Below, piece after piece: positions 1-14,242 of a DNA stretch of 64,000 bases (position 1 is the stretch's first letter; each line of letters opens with the position of its first letter). Made by a program: the position numbers and the translations under genes. The stretch lies in NCBI RefSeq assembly GCF_015832195.1, contig NC_052028.1, positions 11,141,501 to 11,205,500 on the forward strand. The letters are read 5' to 3'. The DNA is from Motacilla alba alba (taxonomy: Eukaryota > Chordata > Aves > Passeriformes > Motacillidae). The notes below the pieces were generated by a model. It was not told the DNA's origin. It did not search any database and saw nothing but the letters and a program-made list of their open reading frames with translations.

Positions 1-3000
1 GACACTGAAGCAAAGCCATCTCCTCTTCCCAGCTACAGACTTCCCAGCACTTTCTCCTGTTGCAACCCAAATTTAACACTTCACCAAAATATGGTGTGAT
101 CCCTTCCATTTCCAAAGTAGATTCCCACAGATTAATACACATGGATTTATGAATCAACACACAGGAGGTTTAATGTGGGACGTTCCTCCCTTTCTGTCAC
201 CACACTCCATATTCTCAGGTAGAGGGACTACATTGGAATAGAGTTATATCCAAAATCATTAATTAAAGCCTTAATCCATCCCACAGGAAACTAGCAGAGG
301 ATTTATTTTCTGCAAAACCCTGCTGTAAGAAAGGCTGATCTACACTTACCACGTGTTTAAAATCAGCAGTTTTTCCTCCCTCATTAACCCTCATTCATTT
401 TCACTTCCACCTCATAAAAATCACTTGCAAAACCCCCCCAAAAAAAATCAGATTAATAAAAACAAAGCAAATCTGACTTGCTCTGGGTTTCTTACATCAT
501 GACCACCTTCCTCACCCCAGCAGCTGCCTGGGAGCCTGAGCAGAGCAGACCACACGTGGGTGATGCCAGAGACCTCCCTGCTTCCCGCAGCGAGCGCTCC
601 CAGCTCAGCCCGGCCACGCTCCGGGAGTGGGGCAGGTAAAGGACACAGAACAAAATTATTCCTCACCCAAATATATGAGCTGGGCACAAAAGCACCCGTG
701 AGCAACTTTTGGGTGGCAACTAACCTCTCCTGTAATGTTATAGGGAAAACGGGTAAGTTCAATTCCTTAAAAGCTTAAGAGTTCAGCATAACATACAAGG
801 AACAATTTTTTCCCCTAAAACAATCTGCTCTTTGGCACTGCCTCAGAATACTTTACTGCCACGTCTTACTTTGAAATGGGAGGATGCCAAGAATGAGATA
901 AGTGCAGACATCCATGACTGGGAAACACAAGTAAAAGGCCTTCTCCAGAGCCAATTACAGCCTTCGATGCACAAGCACTTAAAAAAAAAAACCAACAACC
1001 CAAACTTAAACTAAACAAACAAAGTAAAAGCAACAGTAGATTTCTCTCTCTGCATTCAAGTAGAAACTCAACATTTATTTCTTTAGATTTAAAGCCTGTC
1101 TTTCTTTCTTAATTAAAAGCTTAAAAATATCCGGCCAAATTGAAATAAAGCATTTGTTTTTTCAGAACATGAGTCTTCATTCTCAAAAAAATATAAATGC
1201 CCACATTATTACATTAAGAAGAGATGATTCCTTATCTGCTATTCAATGAATAGAAACCCAGATTACAGCTGAGACTTGCATGAGATACAACTGCTGTAGT
1301 GGCCAGATTTGTCTCCTGACAGTTCCATTTGGCTTTTGTCTTCCTTAAATGTCTGATAGAACTTTACCATATAATTTTATCAGCAGTTTTTTCCACTACT
1401 AAATATTGTAGTCAAGATGACAAAAAAATGGCAATGTGACCACAGTCTTCATTTGAAACCTTTTAGTTTGGCATATTTCCTTTTGGAAAAGGAAGAGCTA
1501 ACTTAGGTCAATTAGGGAAAACATTGTATGAATACTTTATAAACCATCAGGAAAAAAAAAACTGAGTGAAATTAAATAAGCCACAGCAAGTAATTGGCTA
1601 TTTAGATGCAGCTTCATACACACTTAAGCCTATCAAGGATCTCAAACGGACCCATTCTGCATCCACCATTCTTGCCTGATCAGAACAATTCAGGTTCACA
1701 AAGCCAGAAGTGAACAGGGGAAATTCCATATAACAGAATGACAACACCAAGGTATGAAATTTTCAGTCAAATGAAAATAGCTCTGAAATCTCTAAAATCA
1801 AGCAAGTTGATGAGTGAATATATTTCCACCAGCCACACCAAATGAAACTGAAAACTACCTTCAAATAACAGTAGGAACGTGCTTTAGCTCCTCTTCTTTC
1901 TCTTGCCTGACCTGTTCACATTGCCTCATCCAAGAGCTCTAGCAACTTCTAAGTCCCGGCTTCCAATTTTCCTTTTTTTGCTAAGAACAGTGATGCTCAC
2001 CACTGCTATTGCAGAGGGCAGATACAGATAATTTAAATATATATACCTTTTTAAAGCATTAAAAACAAACCCTAAACAAACCATTTTGGAAGAAGTTGGG
2101 GCCAAATTCAGAAGAGGACAGTGAAGCCCAGCACATGACTTCACTTCCTCTGGAGCCTACGAAGGAGAACCAACAAAAGCCAACAGTTCAGAATCTCAGC
2201 TGTGTGGGGTTGCACATCCAGAGACATTCACCCACCAAAGAGGCAGGTGGGTTCTGCAAAGCCCCAGCACAGTGAGTTAGATACTTAAACTCCATGAGAT
2301 CAAGAGAATTAAGACCAGAGCTCAGGTGAGTGTGGAAGGGTCACTAGGTGCCATGTTTCTTTTTTAGTTCCCTGTATAACTCTACAAAAACTCAAAATCC
2401 ACCATAACCTTGAGAATCAGTGGAAGTTTCAAACTCCTCCTTTTCTGAGAGGGTGATCTGGGTCTCAGCTACTTTCTTGGGCTGGCTGCAGCACAACTTC
2501 AGGTGATTTTGCAGTTTGTGTTGTCCAAGAGATCAATCAGCAGCATCATAAACATTCTTGGTGATATTAGAAATAAAAGGCAAAGGACCATAGCAATATT
2601 TTTGTGAACATGTGCAAAAACACTCCAAAAGAAGCTAAGGCAGAGCCCTCACAGCTGCTGCAACATTGGCACAGCAACGGGAAAGGGGCAGGAACCCTGA
2701 TGAGAGGGAGAATCCGAAAAATGATTGAATTGGTTTTATTCAAAGTTTCCACACAGAGGAGTATTTACCTTTGGCCTAAAACCAGGAATGAAAAACTAAG
2801 TCCAAAAAGAATGCTTTGGCCAGGGCCACTACAGCTTGAAAAGGGGGCTTCTTGTGAGAGCTGGAGCACTGTGGTTTGTCTGGCATCTGCTATCACATGT
2901 TTTGCATTTTCCTTTCTTAATGGCATTATGCTCCCTGTAAGTACTGGAAGTAACAGAGATTTACTTATTTTACCAATTTTCCCTTATGTTCTAGAGGTCC

Positions 3001-5564
3001 ACTAGCATCATTTGCCAATTTATTCCATTTTATAAGTATTTAAGGGATTTTGAATATACAATAGTCTAAACCATTCAGCCCAAATTTCATTTCATTTCAT
3101 CACTGTTTTATGTTCATTTTCTGTGAGTTCCACAAAAAGAGTCAATTGTCTTTTGCAAAAGGTGGTACTTGGACCAGTATACAGTATAATGTTTCAAGCA
3201 CATTGAAATATAATGATATACACAGACTACTCCAAGAAACCTCCCTTTTCCAGTATTTTCCATAAATCTTAACCCAGAAACTGAAAAGAAGGGGTTTCTT
3301 TCCTAAAGGAAAGAGCAATGTGTACTTGGTAAGGTCTGTGCAGATAAAAATAAAGGTTATGCAAAAAGAAAAAACATGACCCTGATGCCTGAAAAAAAAA
3401 AAAAATTCTTAAATTAACTTTCATCTGTTGGCTTTTAATTGCACTGGCCCAAATAAGTGAATAATTCTCAATTTCAAAATTGGTGCAACCACTTCAGTAT
3501 GAAAGTAACTCAATACTACAGTCACTTTTTGCTGGACTCAGCTGAGCTGACCTCTCTCAGGCCACCACAGCATTGCCACTTCCACTGATTCCCTACAAAT
3601 GGGAAAGAGGGATGCTTCACTACCTCTTCCTCACATGGGCCATGTCTGTGGTCTGGGGAAGATTAAAAAAAGGGAGATCAAACAGCCACTGAGGCAGGAG
3701 GCTGCATATGCCTCATTTGGTCCACTTTCCCTTTATGATCCAAAAACTGTCTCTCCAACCACCCTCAACTTTACCCTCTCCTTATGTGGGGAGGCTGAAC
3801 CAACACCCTTGAAGGAACTGCCAGGCAGAAGGAACCCAGGGAACTGCAGCTCATCAGCAGCTCAGAGGGTGGCAGTTCCAGCAAGGGAGAAGGGCAGCAG
3901 ACACAAGTGTTGGGACACTGAAGTCACGAATTTCCTTCTCTCAGAAGCAGTGGGTGATGCAGTATTCAGTTTGGGCCTCAACATGCAGAAGAGAACAAAA
4001 TCAGAGGGAGAATCAAGGAAGGGACAAACACTTTAGAACTGTTCATGTAAGAACTCTGGAAAACAGTAGCATTCCTTACAAACCAGGGGCAAAAAAAAGG
4101 CAATACTGAAACTCGGTAATTCCCTCAGCAACAACAGAACAGAATTTTCCCAGGCCTCCAAAGAGGATTTGAAGATGGCATTTATTGTTTTACACTTCAG
4201 TGAATAAAAGATGCAGAAAACTAACAGAAGAGAGCAACAAGTGTATTTACACTGCTAGAATTTCAAGAGGAGCAGCTGTATTTTGAAAGGAAGGAAAGGT
4301 CACTTTCTTCTCTGAAACTGGATTTAAGGAACACAGAAAACACCAAGCTTTATGTTATTTGTGTTAAAGATTTGGCTGATTCAGAAGCAAAACAGAAATT
4401 CTTTATCTGAAAATTAATGCCTGCAAAGTGACCAGAAGACTTCAATTTTTTTTCCAAAAAGAGAATTTTTTTTTTAATATATGAATTATCTCATTTCCTG
4501 ATTAACAAACAAAAAGTATGAAACAGTTTTCCCTCTGGCTATATCCCAGCTAGATCAAAGCACTGGCCCAAGAACATACTGTACCAGATCAGTTATGAAG
4601 AAAGTCCGCAAGAAATTCAAGCATCTACTTCTCATCTCTCCTGACAGAGTTATCACCTCAGAATATAAACATGGATTCCTCGTGCCCCATACTGACAGAT
4701 GCTTGCCCAGATAGTTTTATAACTGGTTTTTGTTGCAGTTATTACTTCAGCACAAACAGTATCTGCTCTGCTTTGGGAGCAGAGTTCATGCCCAGTCCTA
4801 GACAAATCACTGAAATTCATTCCACTGTCACTTCTCTTGCCAGGTCTCACAGGGAAAGGTTTATTCCATACCTGAAGAACCATCCCCTCTGCTGAATACC
4901 AGAGGGCCACAGCTCCCCCAGGAATTGAGAGTGCCTGTGGGCCAGTGAGTGGCACAGAGACACCCTGTAAGGAGCAGTGCAGGGGGGATGCTTCAGCAGG
5001 CTCCTAAGAGTTAAACATCACCGTGATATCTATTTTTGTGAAGACAGAGGAAAGAATCTACACCCACATCTTTTGAATGCACAGTCATCAATAAAAAGAG
5101 TCTCTTGCTCCAAGCCATAAAGTCATAAATCAAGGCAAAACAAGCCATTGACCTGTTTTTATTCTTATGTGCAGATGCAACACTGCAGTGAGGGTTTAAG
5201 GCCATGACAAGTCCTGCTGCATAAATCAGCTCTTTCCTACGTAATGGTGTGAAGGATAAACCCAAATACACTCTGACAGCCAAAACAGGGGAGTAGTATT
5301 GTGGTGGGGGGCCACTGGCTGGATGCCAGATGCCAACCAAAGCCAGTCCATCACTCCCCTCCTCAGATGAACAGAGGAGATAAAATGTAACAAAATACTC
5401 TAGGCTGAGATAAGGGCAGGGAGAGATCATTCACCAATTACTGCCACAGGCAAAACTCGACTGGGGGAAAATTAATTTAATTTATTACCAGTCAAATCAC
5501 AGTATAGTAATGAGAAATAAAACCAAACCTTAAAAACAACTTCCATCTCATCCCTCTGTTCTTC
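1..5564 (-). other. ADAMTS2: ADAMTS2 intron 2, distal part (partial)
   Basis: Noncoding sequence inside intron 2, continuing beyond base 1. Open frames here are short and resemble no family I know. Contents seen: a CpG-bearing patch at about 545-640, A-rich tracts near 969-1021 and 3392-3404, and a T-rich stretch near 4445-4475. I looked for an exon encoding the next ADAMTS2 segment (FFIEPLE-type) and did not find one. Confidence 0.8.
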
Positions 5565-6100
5565 CTAAGCTCAGTTTCACTCCTGAATTCTCTGCCTCCT
5601 TCCCCACAGTGGTGCAGCGGGATGGGGAATGGGGGCTGTGGTCAGTTCATCACACGTTGTCTGTGCTGCTCCTTCCTCCTCAGAGGGAGGACTCCTCACA
5701 CTCTTGCCCAGCTCCAGTGTGGGCTCCTCCTTGGGCTGCAGGTGGATCTCTGCTCCCCCGTGTTCCCCCACGGAACATCCAGCCCCACCACGGGGAATCT
5801 CTGCTCCAGCACCTGCAGCACCTCCTCCCTTTCTTCTGCACTGACCTTGGGGTCTGCACAGCTGCTGCTCTCACATATTCTCACTCCTCTGACCACAGCT
5901 GCCAGTTCTTTTCCCTTCTTCTAAAATATGTTATGAGGCACTACCACCACCACTGATGGGCTCAGCCTTGGCCAGCAGCAAGTCCCTTTTGGAGCCAGTG
6001 GCACTGGGGGACATGGGGAGATTTTAGCAGCTGCTCACAGAAGCCACCCCTCTAGTCCCCCCACACACACACCAAAACCTGGCCTCACCAACCTGATACT
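5565..6100 (+). repeat. Degenerate copy of a dispersed avian repeat (LTR-like)
   Basis: A GC-richer block in the intron whose right part (CTCACTCCTCTGACCAC, then ATATGTTATGAGGC, GGGCTCAGCCTTGGCCAGC, CTCACAGAAGCCACCCCT) agrees with a high-copy repeat I recall from songbird and chicken genomes. The left part (TTCCCCACAGTGGTGCAG to GGGCTGCAGGTGGATCTCTG) fits the same element with an internal deletion. Most CpGs have decayed, so the copy looks old. I cannot assign a named family without a library search; LTR-like is a guess. Several overlapping open frames here (about 5577-5956) are artefacts of the repeat. Confidence 0.6.
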
Positions 6101-9100
6101 AAAGTTCCTCTCTGTTTGGAAAAGTAGAGCTATCCTTTAGGAAGGTGCCTGTATAAACACTACAAAGACTGAGAAGTGATTATTATCTTCCAGAGAGCAG
6201 TGTTAATGCAGGCTTCAAAAAGAGATCAATGGGCATTTTTGTATTAGTCACATTTTTGGCAGCTCATCCATATCTGCAAATATATATTTTAGAAGATCAA
6301 ATCAGCAGCCAACCCATGCTGCAGTCAGAAAAAGGAAGACAGTAAAAGCACATATCATACAATTATATTAGTGCTCCCTCCTAGAGAATGTTTTACAGTT
6401 ATGTCTGGTTAGTCAAACCAATTTCTCTTTACTGCTCACTGGAACACCATCTCTTCTCTTTCCTCCAGGTTGACTAGGGCTTTTCTGTACCCCTTCTTCA
6501 GTTCTTTTATTTCATAAATGTTTTGCAAATACAATCACTTGGATTAGGCTGCACTTAACCTGCACTTACCATTCCCTGGGTTTAACATGGAAAGCATCAG
6601 AGCAACAGAGGGAGATCTGGTCTACATCACTGTCCAAAGCCTGTGTTTGTTCAGGGTCAAGAACAACTCTGCTGAACACAGAACAGAGAAGCAGGTGCAC
6701 CTGAGAAAAGTCAGACAGCCCAAAAACACACAGTGCAGAGAATCAGACACAGAACCCACTGACAAACAGTCCTGGGGGGAAAACCAGGCTTTGAGTTAAT
6801 TGTTGACCTTGGAGCTGGGAGCAGGAATCTGTGTCCCATTGCCTGAGTTCAGTGAGAAGTCAAATAACTTCCTTATTCTTTGTAAGCAAGCAGGAGGTAT
6901 AAAGAATATCTGAGTCCATCACCTTTCCCTAACTTCAGCTGTCTGCAAGAACCCAGTTTTTGGCAAATCTCATTCATGTCCAAAGAGGCAGCAGTACATG
7001 CAAATGCTTTATAATTTAAAATGTTGTATGTTGATGCTGACAAGTTCAGGACATGAGAACAGGTTGCTATGGAAACACATGCAGTATTGCCTGGAACATA
7101 AGGCAACATTTTACATTAGGAATTGTTTAAAAAATCAACATTGGACCAACAAATTAGTTGGTTGCCAAATTAGGTTTAGGATGGGGAAAAATCGTTTGTC
7201 ATTTGCTCTCAGACAGAAATATTTTTGTTTAGAAATAATAAAGCTAAGTGTAATGGAAGCATTTCCATTATATTTTGGATTATTTTCATTGTCTCAGAGC
7301 AAAAAGTAATTACATATTGAAAGAGTTTCTTTTGAAGCAAATCCATCTCTATATGCCAATTTGCTGGAGTCTCCGTCTAATTTTCTTTTTTATAATTAAT
7401 GAAATCACTTTAATGAATAGTTATGTTCTTTGAAAGGTTAAACCTTTAACTCTTACATAACCTTACTTGCCTGTGTACCCACATTGGCCAACAGAACAAA
7501 TATAGGAGTAGAACTGATCAGAAAAGAGCAGGATTGCACCCTTGGGCAGTCTGGCAGCTCTCAGTTGTTTCCTGAGCCCTGTTTTATAACCCTGTTTGCA
7601 ACCTGTCACCGTTGCAAGGTGACACTTGCCCTTCTGGGGTATTGCTGTGCAGTGGCATCTTTCAATGCCAATCTCTTCTGCTTCATTCCCTGCCCTCCCA
7701 ACAAGCACAAGAACAATTTTGAATTCCCCAAATAACAGTTTTACTCTGCAGGCCTCACAAAAACCTGATTCTAAAACACAATTCCTACACACCCATGTAC
7801 TCAAGGGGAAAAAAAAACCTTCTCCACTTAATCTTTCTTACATAAAGCCTTTGTTTTTCCTTCTGAAAACTTTCTATTAGTTATCCACTGGATTTGAAAG
7901 AGAAGATTTATAAAAAGGGGACACAGGGTTCTACTTCTGACACTTTATTTTTGGAAGCACAGAAGAGCATTTGAGCTGCTGGGCCTCAGACTGACTCTTT
8001 CCTTTCATCTTTTCCTATTTTGAGTATTCAAGAAAATTTCAGTCTACTAGAACATTTATTTGTTTGAGCCTTTCGTCCATCACAGAATTGAAAAACAGAC
8101 TAATCTACAACTCAACCTAAATTACTCTCCAATCTACAGCTACCATTGACAAGACCTCATGATTTTTGCAAGTAGAAGGCCAAGGTACACTTATCAACAC
8201 AGAACATGGGGTCATGATATCAGCATGGCATGATCAACGTTTTTGCTTGGTAACTGTAGAAAAAATCTAAACCAAATCACAGACATCATTTCTTCATAAA
8301 TACCTGAGCAGTGAAGGTGGGAAAACATCTTTTTTGCTAAGTTTAGAGAGAGGGTGCTAGAAAATCTGATGACAAGCATCTGAAATGGAAAAAACCTTGT
8401 GAACTGGCTTAAGAGCATTGTTCTTCAGTAAATGCAGCAGTAGGCAAACAATGCCAGCAAGTTGTTTTTAGAAAACATTTAAAACCTCATTTAGGGCTGT
8501 GCTGTCAAAGGCACCTAAGGAGAACTGACAGCCAAACACAGATGGGCTCCTCATGTCCTCAAAACCTCAGCCTACATGGTTACAGCTGAATCCCAACACA
8601 TCCAGCTTCTTTCAAAAGAGGGGTGTTTTCCAACCATCCCACTGTCACAGGGAAATTCCTGTAAATGCTTTTTTGAGTGCAGACCTCCTGTCTCAGCAGG
8701 CTGTAGGCCACTGAATTCAAGGGCCACTGCTGCCACCCAGGCAAAATGGGTCACAGCAAGAGGAATGAGCAACAGCATTTCTGAGTTTTAAATGCCAGAT
8801 CCTTTTAACATCCATCCAGCAGCCCATATAAATTCATTTATTACTGTATTTTTAAACTCTCTGTACATGATTGGGTTTTGGCCAGTTCCAGAACAGCCTT
8901 TTTTAATTTTATTTTTTAAATAAAACCCACTTTTTATGCAAATCTTCCAAACACATAAGATATTAACTTTTACTTTACCTTCTACTTACAACATCAATAA
9001 GAGTGAAAAGCTGTTTCTCTTTTCTTTGGAATCTAGTAAATCTGTGTTCCATAAGAATCTTACGAGAATACTCAGACAAAGTAAGTGCAAATTATTAGTA

Positions 9101-9454
9101 CCTGATTTCAATGTTGTTTAAAACATAACTTTTTCTTCAGTCACACCTCACTTCCCATTTTTTTCCTTATTATTACCTTGAATAAGGTAATATTTATTGA
9201 CTAAATGTGTTTATGAAAACTTGCAAATAGGCAGGATAAATGTAAGGATCTTTATAAATTCAGTTCCCTTAAAAATCCACCATGTATTTGTGTCAGAAGG
9301 ACTGAGGCAGAGAAATATGGAAAAGCTCATCTGTAAAGATGCTGAGACTTTGGCTGCAGTTCACTCAGCTTCACAGGGCTCATCACAACAGTGTTTGGCT
9401 CTCCTCCCTTCTGTTTTCTTCACTACTAATGGATACTTTACTATTTAATTAGTG

Positions 9455-9530
9455 CAGCATGATCCAAATCCCATCAAAGTCAATAAAACTCTTTTCATTT
9501 ACGTTAACGGGCTTTGGACCAACTCCTGGT
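9455..9530 (+). repeat. Ancient amniote inverted repeat fragment
   Basis: GATCCAAATCCCATCAAAGT is followed after about 30 bases by ACGGGCTTTGGACC. The two halves are degenerate reverse complements. They match the pattern GATCCAAAGCCCATTGAAGT...GGGCTTTGGATC that I recall as very common in turtle and crocodile DNA and as relics in birds. The family name was not assigned. The copy is strongly diverged. Confidence 0.55.
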
Positions 9531-11643
9531 TTAATACCAGAATCAAATAAAACACCCCTAGGAAAAGAGCAGATATACCAAGCTTACACTTTAAAGTACA
9601 ATCTTAAAACCTTCCTAAGGTTTTTACCCGCTTTAAAGTAAATCTCATTATTGAACACCTTACAAAGCCAGCTGGACAGCTCGTTTTTTGCCAGTGTGAA
9701 TAAAGTGTCAAGATGCATCTAAAAGTGTGCAGAGCTTCACTGTGAAAAACCTTCCCATGGCAGAGGGTGAGGCCTTCCTGAAGCTTTTCCTGGGGCTCCT
9801 GTGCTGTGCATGGACAGGAGGGCTCACCCTGGGAGGACAGACCTGGCAACAGAAGTGTTTAAAAGGTCCTGCCCCAAACACTTGTTCTTTCTCTGGCACC
9901 ATCACCCTTGTGCCAACACTGGGTCTGTTGGGCTGCTCTGCAGAGAGCTTCACCAATGTCATCCAGCCACTAAGGCTGTTTGGCCAGAGACATCCACACC
10001 TGACCAGGTGGCACCAGGACAGGCAGGGCCCAGCCGAGGGGAGCTCTGTTCAGCAGAGCCCTCAGTTCTAGTGCAGCACAGCTGAACCTCCATAACCACT
10101 CTAATCAAACCAGCAGGAGAGAGCACCAGCTATTTTTGTCTCACAGAGGAGAGAGGAGGCTTCCTGCACTTAGACTATACCCCAGTCACTGCAGAAAGCA
10201 ATGAACCACAAAACAAGCAAAATGACACTATGTAAACAGGGAGATTAAACCTTCTCCTGATACTTTTGACCCATTTTGGCAATACCAAGCAAGCCACACA
10301 AAGCCACCACATCATTTCTAGCATAACAGCATGCTTTAATTGACTGGCACATTAAACATCAAAGCTCTGTGTAAAGTTTGACCACAGAAATCACGTTCAG
10401 AAATCACATCCAACCAAGGCTGACTCAGCAGCAGAGCCACTGGATCCTTTTTTTAAATTCTCAAAAGTCCAAACTAAAAACCCGAACTTGTGCTGTTGGT
10501 TTCAACGTGTTTTTTGCATTTCACACTACTCCAACCTGGCAGCACAGTAGGCTGTGGGTCAAATTTCCTTGAAAACAACTTTGGCAGAATGTTAATAGAG
10601 AAAGAAGGAAATTCAGGGCGAGGATGAGAGGTGCTTCAGTCCCTTCTGGGCTGGAGCTGTGACCCTTCCCATGGAATCAATCACAGCAGCTCTGGAGGGG
10701 ACTGTCCTGCAGCACACCAGGACACGTTGGTGATGTGGGCACGTGTCTCCAGCTCCCTGCTCCCTTCTGCCCAGTGCCTCTGGGCAGCCCTGACTCACCC
10801 TGTACTGACACGTGCCCTGGGTTGGGAGGTGCAGGAACCTCAGTTTGCTCTCCCATGGAGTCAGATTCCAGCCCTGCCCTGCAAACGTGCACTAAGGATA
10901 AATGGGAACATCTCTTCTTGCTTCATTGTCCCTTCTAGAGCTACTCACTAAAGGAGAATATTCACTGAGCAAGGATTCTGTTGTGAATTGCCAGGAAATA
11001 CAGTGTTTTCTGCTCCTTCCTGCTGGGGACCACTCACAAGCTATTCTCACCTCCTCAGCACTCCCGTGCCAGTGCTCAGCATTTTGCCCTGCTGATACTG
11101 ATCAGATGTCTCCAACTGCTCTTTCTTTTGGCCTTCTTTCTGACACATCCCTTCCTCTCCCCCAAATCCCACACAGAGACAGTCATCTCACTGCTCAGAG
11201 CGCTACAGTGCTCCACAGGAACCACAGCGCATTTTTCCCCTGTGAAGGAAGTCTTTCCAGCTCATGAAAAGGAGAGCAGAACTGCCCAGCAGCCCAGCAG
11301 CAGCCAGAGGAGAGGGAGGTAAACTTCCAAACAATCTGTGCAGCTTTGGAATTCAAACCCGTTCGCTGTGGTGGAGCAAATTCACCAGCTCTTGGCAGCA
11401 ATTTCAAAGATGGCCATTTGCTCCATATTCCTCAGCAAAGGAGGGATGCTGACAAGGTCCCTGGCTCTGTGAAGGTGAGGAGTGAGAACCTACAGGCTCA
11501 ACCATCCCCTAGAACCAGCTCCAGGGAGGACATCATTACAAGGTGAAAGCTGCCTCCACGCACAGTAGAAAGCACAAGTATTAGGGCTAATCTAGCCAGC
11601 ACACCGTGAGATATAGAGGATTAGATTTGACCTGATAGGTCTC

Positions 11644-11651
11644 TGACGTCA
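11644..11651. promoter_or_regulatory. Perfect CRE palindrome
   Basis: TGACGTCA, the full CREB/ATF site, lies in intron 2 about 12.5 kb downstream of exon 2. Its CpG is retained in a CpG-poor background. Function is unproven. Confidence 0.35.
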
Positions 11652-14242
11652 GTGAAAAGTGGTCTTAATATAAGCAAATATAAAATGAAAACAGAAAAAA
11701 AACCCAATGCTTTCCCACAGTGGGATAGCTAGAATCTACTGTAGAACTTGGAAGCAGTGATTCAATACTCCAAAAATTATAACCTTGGATTAAAGACTGA
11801 ATGGAGTTCATTCTGGAAGTGCACTATAAAAGTGTTACCTGAGCACAAATACTTCATAAACCCACAAGTCAAAGCAAACACCTCTTCAAATCACCCAAAA
11901 GGAACACAAAATTGCCAGAAGAAGCTAAATCCTTCAAAGGCCTAAGTATATCCATCAAGGATGAATTTCACATTACTAGCATTGCATTTATTCAACAGTT
12001 TTCCTAGTCTTGTCATTATTTCTACAGGCTTGCATAATAACATGAAAATGTCACAAAAATTATGTCAGAATGGTAATCCAGAGGCAGGGAGCCACAAGGC
12101 CCTCAGTGAGCTTTGTGTGACAAGAAGCAGTGCCTGGAGCTGTGTCTTTAACCCATCTGCCCATTTGAGACCAAGGACCCTTCAAAGGTCCTGGGATTCC
12201 CAGTCTCCCTTTCCAGTGCACTTTGTCATTTCCAAAACACAAACCCTAAATATGTTACTTAGTGAAATCTCATGAAAACATTCAGAGATCTTGTGCATCC
12301 TGCTGCCTCCCAAGGGGGAGTGTATCTCTTTTCAAACCATGGGAGCCTGTAACCCAGACTGTCGGAGGAGGGCATATCTCCACACGAGTGTGAAAACATC
12401 TAATTACATAAGGCCAGGTCCTCAGCTAATGCAAAATGACAGAGCTCCCAGAAATCTGTGGAGATATGATGATGCAGATTACCAGAGGTTTGGCTCATTA
12501 TAATTCAATGGACCCAACTTCTAATTTTCCCATCTAGTGACAGATTGTTGGAATCCTGACCACCAGAACCTCAGAGTTCAATGGGGAGTTGAAAGGAGAT
12601 AGCATCAGGGAAAGTACACTCCAGTTTGGCTGAAAGCATATTTATGATCCAGGAGTTTCAATTATCTGTTGCTGAGTTATCACAAAAGTCTGTTGAACAG
12701 ATGTGCAATTAGTGTTTTTCTCATGTTGTTCTCTCTTGTGACTTGAGGTATTTTTGTCGGGGGATTGTATTTGGTGTTTGGGTGGGTTTTTTGCAAGTGA
12801 TGCTAGTTTTATTGAGGTCAAAACTAACAGCTTAGGCAGAGAAAGCTCTTCCCACCACCACACCCCCAGCAGTGCAGAAGCAGAGAGGCAGTGTCAGCAG
12901 GAAAATCTTTCTCCTTTCTGGCCTCATCTTCATAGGAATATGGAGACAGAAAAGCTATCAGAATGAGCCTGCAAATTCAAGGCAGCTGGAATTGCCTCAT
13001 CCTCCTGGCACGGACTGGAGGGTTTCTCCTGATCCCTCCCCCTTACTTAATGCATCACCTCTTCTGTGGTGGGGATGTGGTGTGAGGCAGAAGGGGAAGA
13101 AGGTTTAGCAGAGCTATTTCAGGTTTAGAGGCACACAGTTCTGTCCTGTTCCATCCAGCACACGGGATATAAACAGCCATGGGGAAAGCTGCACTTGAGC
13201 TGCTCATACTCACCTCCCTCCCCAGCACCACTGCACCAGGGGACAGAGAACAAGGTGAAAGACAAGGTTATGATGTGGAATACTCCATGGCCTGCTTTTT
13301 GTCCCATATACTCTGCTAATCAACCTGTCCACACAAAGCCAAATGGAGCCAGTGAAACTAAACACATTCACTTCAGCAGCTTTGGAACAGACCCAAAAAA
13401 CAGCTACTTGCCATGGGACCTCCCTGGCCCCTATGCAAAATGATGTTGGATCATGACACAAACACTGACAGAAATCTGGGTTTCTTCCTACGATTTTCTG
13501 TTTAGATAAATGCAAGATTACACAGTATTTTCATAGTTTCAGCATTTTTATTCTATTTTATAAGATGTGTATGATTACTGTTAGGCTTAATTTGACTGCA
13601 GTGAACTAAGCACTTTATTTTCACAGAAATTCATTACACTCTCCTACTGAGGAGATTAAATTAATTCAAAACATCATGTAAATGGTCTTGTTTCTTTGCT
13701 TGTCTATTACTTATCCAGCCTGTTTCATATTCTTCTTTCAGAGTACTAAATCATCCTTTGATTAATCCCATTTTTACAAGTTGCTGCTTATGTCAACCTT
13801 AACGTGCTGTAACTTTGCAAACAAATTTAATATTGACAGACATCTCTTAGCACTTATTTGGGAATTAAATATTTTGGTTTACCGATGAATGGTGGATTTG
13901 CAATTTTTACAATGAAACCTAAAACCATTTGAAAACTCTGATTCCAAGCTTGGTTATAAATCTGAAATCAATCCAAATTCATCTCTAAACCTTCTTTAAC
14001 CCTGAGGTACTAAGTGGTATTGAACAGAAGTGGCGTAAAATTTCTACTTCTGGGATTTGGGGTGGGGCTTTTTTGTTGATTAAAAAGATTGTGACCCTAT
14101 GTGTGTTCATGGTGCTTTACAAGAGCATTTTGAAGTCTGAAAGACACCATTTCATCCAGCTATTACTTTAGGTATATAAAAACTTTTAGACATTTTCAGC
14201 CTTGCAAGCTTCAAAGGCTCTCATCTTCCAATCTAACTCCTG

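Noticed and set aside
5577..5956. Several overlapping frames of 64-115 codons on both strands
   Set aside because: They fall inside the dispersed repeat copy at 5565-6100 and are not gene-like.
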